Positions 61,206 to 64,000 of a stretch of DNA of 64,000 nucleotides are shown in pieces. The DNA lies in contig JBCAQO010000007.1 of assembly GCA_039111635.1 (NCBI GenBank), forward strand, positions 2,232,001-2,296,000, read 5' to 3'. The stretch comes from Heterobasidion occidentale (Eukaryota; Basidiomycota; Agaricomycetes; Russulales; Bondarzewiaceae). The translations under genes and the position numbers were made by a program. Position 1 is the first letter of the stretch. Every line of letters starts with the position of its first letter. A model generated the notes under the pieces. That model was not told where the DNA came from, searched no databases, and saw only the letters and a list, made by a program, of their open reading frames with translations.

Positions 61206-61904
61206 AAATCGGGCAGAATGGGAGAGATAGAGGTGGAGAGATAAAGGTGCGTGAGATAGACGACTCGGGAGTGTAAATGAAGATGCGAGATGAATGTACG
61301 CAGTGGCCGCTGATCACACAACGTGAATAAGCACACAGTGATCTGCGTGCAATGATCTTTCTGGGCGTGAGCATCTTCAATTGGACACCTAGGGGCAGAC
61401 GCAGCGGACACCAGGAAAGGGTAAAACAGCACTCAGCTGGTCGAGCGCTGCTCAAACAAAGTGCGCCCTAACTCGCTTCCGACCGTATACAAAGCCATGA
61501 CGCGCAGAATACAAACAAAGCAAGCGAGTGGCCACATGTTATGTTGACCTCGAGTTCAGCAGCTGGGAGACACCAACCGACGCATACGCATGGAGTAGGC
61601 CTGGTTCCGATAGTCTTCCTAGATAAGGATGCGTCCCGACAAGAGGATAACGAGAGCCTCAGTCTGGACACGTTGTTCCACACAAAAAGTCCTCTGCCGA
61701 GCTAGTTCTAGCGTCCGCGTGATGTTGCAACCATAGCACTGCATCCTTCAATGGCGTGAAAAGAGACAGGTGAGGGCCGCAGAGCTCAGATAGCTGCAGA
61801 GAACCTGGAGCTGGAGACCCGGTGACCTAGACATGCAAAAAGCGGGATGCGAGACGTATGCTCGGACAGGGCAGACAAAGGAGCAGGGCGCAATGGTGAG
61901 ATGG

Positions 61905-62040
61905 AGGGAAGGATGCATCGGAGAAATCGAGATACCACGCCTGATCGGAGATGGACTGCTGGTCGCGGCTGATGAATCTCACTTGAGAGTGGAGTGGGTA
62001 CACACTGAATCCGGAATCGGGGGTGGAGTCGATAGAAATA
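61905..62040. repeat. Diverged direct repeat, unit 2
   Basis: Partner of 61010-61205: AAATCGAGATACCACG..TGATCGGAGATG, then GATGAATCTCAC and a GAATCGGG-type end, with a shorter spacer. Confidence 0.55.
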
Positions 62041-64000
62041 GACTTCGACTTCAGTCTTCGATTGCAGACGGACCTGTTGTCTCCCAGGATGCTTAGTTCC
62101 AGGTTGAACAACACTCCACCTTCCAGAGAACGCGTACCATTGTAACGCCAATGAGCAATGAAGAAAACGTAACAGAACTCGCGCTCACCAGGGTACGTTT
62201 TGGGATCAAGTTCGTCTTCGCGTCAGTCTAGACCCATGACGCAGAAACGAGAGAAAAGGGTCCATGCCACATGACGCCAAACATGGCTCGCTCCCACGGC
62301 TTTCGGCATGTGGACATATGGAGGATGTATCGCCCCGACTTTGTTTATGCATACAAGGCGCAACGCGATGCTTATAGCCACAGACACGAGATCAGCCCGG
62401 GCTATATATAGGCTGATGAGGTACCAACGCAGCGCCAGCTTGCATGTGCGTGTCTCTCCAGATGCTGTAGCCAATCGCTCATTCGACTCCGGCAAGTGAG
62501 CCGAGTATATTGTGCGCCGAGACTCAGGCGAACAACGAGTGAGCGTGAACGTGGAGGATCCTTCGTGGGATCGTATCCTAGAATGAGATTGACGCACTGA
62601 ATAGGAGGATCCGTGAGGCCCTGAATTAATGATCCATCGAGCAGCGAGCGTCTGTGAGTTCACAAAATCTCGTATTGCGCACTGAGATACTTCGCTGCTG
62701 TGTATCCGGGGCGGCGCATTGGAACTCCCACTCGAGTTGAAAACTTGCAATTGCGAGGAGAGGGGCTTGGGCGAGAGGCTCGAAAGAGAGCGAGACCTGA
62801 ATTAGTCGTGATGGAACAGGGGGTGAGAACGGCTGTAGACGACAGGCACATTGCCCAAACCTCTCCGTCCCAGCCTCCCAGTCTAATCGATCATCTGGGG
62901 ATGGCGCACTCCGTACCCCGATGCTGACTGGTACAATCCTCCATTGCGCTTCTTGCTTCCATTCATCCGTCAAGCTCGGAACATGCCCATAGTTCACATA
63001 CCTGGCATTAATATGGTAATATGTCTATCCGCTCAGCAGCCTGACTTACCTGGTTACTTGGTATGAACTGGTCGTATCGAACCGCAGCGCCGCCGGAGGC
63101 CAGAAAGCAAAACCTCGATACAAAGCGGCAGAGTCACCAAGACGCACAGTCCCGATAGGAACTGCGCGAAGCAGGATCGGGCGAGATTGGGATTCAGGAA
63201 GGGGAAGAGACGGAACAAAGACGGTGAGCCAATCTCGAGGAGGTCAAGAATTGAGTCATATCGGGCAGCATCGGGCACGTTAAGGGAAAAGGCATACTAC
63301 GTTTGGCGGGATCGTCTCACGCGGGTGACGTGCGTGGACCGTGAGGGAATGGCAAGTGCTGATTTTGGGCGGCGAGAAGGTGAGAAGATGAATGAAATGG
63401 GGAATTAAGAAGGCGTCAAAAGGTGCGAGAGGAGAGATGAAGGAACGAGAAGTACTTCTGGGTTGGTTGCGGGTGCAATTGGATCGGGCGGGGCTGTGAG
63501 AAATGGACTATTCCTAGATAGGTGAAAGGGTGTGGAGAGCAGTGACGAGAGAGTGAGATGAGGGAAGTTTGTTCGAGAACTCAGGACATGGTCCACGGAG
63601 AAGAGGAAGCAATATCGGGAGATAGGAGTCTGGAGATGGGCTGGAAAGAGTTCGCATCGGGTGCTGTGGCATGGGGAGATCGGAGAGTGCCAGAATTCGA
63701 GGAGTATTCACGACCAATGACCATGGATAGATATGGATCGGGGTCCATCGCATCGGCGTTATCCAGCAATAAGAGTTGGAAAAATGCTTGTGCCACTACA
63801 CTAGAAAGAGGGACATTTCTCGTACCAAAATAGGTCTTCATGACGGTACCGATGGTGATCGTTTTATCGTTGATACAGGTTGTTGTTGTACTGAGAATAG
63901 CCTCGGGGATCGGTCAACGTCGACATGATAGACAAAGATAGAACTCGTTTGGCTTTCGATGCCAATGTTCTATACAGTGCATGGTCTCGTACCTTGACAC

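Larger units (their letters stand above)
59390..64000. other. Upstream of the regulator, no recognisable gene
   Basis: The first ~1 kb is presumably promoter of the Zn2Cys6 gene, with a T8A7 run at about 59898-59912. Open frames further right, for example minus 60977-61432 and 61786-62151, have basic/serine composition and no motif. The block near 61010-61200 is repeated, diverged, near 61905-62040. Confidence 0.4.

Noticed and set aside
1..64000. CRISPR arrays, bacterial operons, tRNA or rRNA genes
   Set aside because: No regularly spaced short repeats, no ribosome-binding-site organisation, and no tRNA box A/B pair or rRNA-like block noticed. The intron-rich genes show this is a fungal nuclear sequence.

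Overview
The window looks like nuclear DNA of a filamentous basidiomycete (Agaricomycetes; I lean towards Polyporales, low confidence). Genes are split by many short GT-AG introns of about 50-60 bp. The gene content is also typical: TPR-CHAT proteins, an AAA+ ATPase with the N-terminal domain common in fungal AAA proteins, a ubiquitin-like protein with a conserved basidiomycete C-terminal domain, and a Zn2Cys6 transcription factor resembling the PriB-type family.

Positions 1 to about 54.2 kb are a repeat-rich accessory block. Its backbone is a C2H2 zinc-finger gene present five times, all on the + strand (starts at 30, 20668, 31046, 44235, 49219). Copies 2, 3 and 4 are intact three-exon genes, while 1 and 5 are frameshifted. 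Around them lie four copies of an unclassified repeat 'R' (about 18.4-19.9, 28.9-29.8, 32.7-34.7 and 46.4-48.0 kb), two YCII-domain copies (one intact, one dead), and a 7.4-kb segmental duplication (1-7536 and 20636-28012). That duplication carries zinc finger + an acidic conserved fungal gene 'X' + a convergent AAA ATPase. Both copies of X and of the ATPase are broken, mostly at different places. Between the repeats are a TPR-CHAT pseudogene (11.8-15.8 kb, minus), a second TPR-CHAT gene with two apparent frameshifts (35.0-38.7 kb, minus), a 113-bp third CHAT remnant at 28.8 kb, a 5'-truncated LINE with poly-A and perfect 14-bp target-site duplication (9343-10655), and a small secreted beta/gamma-crystallin-like protein gene (42.5-43.2 kb).

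From about 54.8 kb the character changes. A large 13-exon Zn2Cys6/Fungal_trans regulator on the minus strand (54806-59389) is followed by about 4.6 kb in which I recognise no gene.

The genes do not form an obvious pathway. The block behaves like a birth-and-death accessory region: tandem copies, gene conversion between zinc fingers 2 and 3, deletions between short direct repeats, and recurring one-base indels. Some of those indels could be assembly errors, since one also interrupts the otherwise intact single-copy transcription factor. All exon models come from reading splice sites, phases and paralogue alignment by eye.
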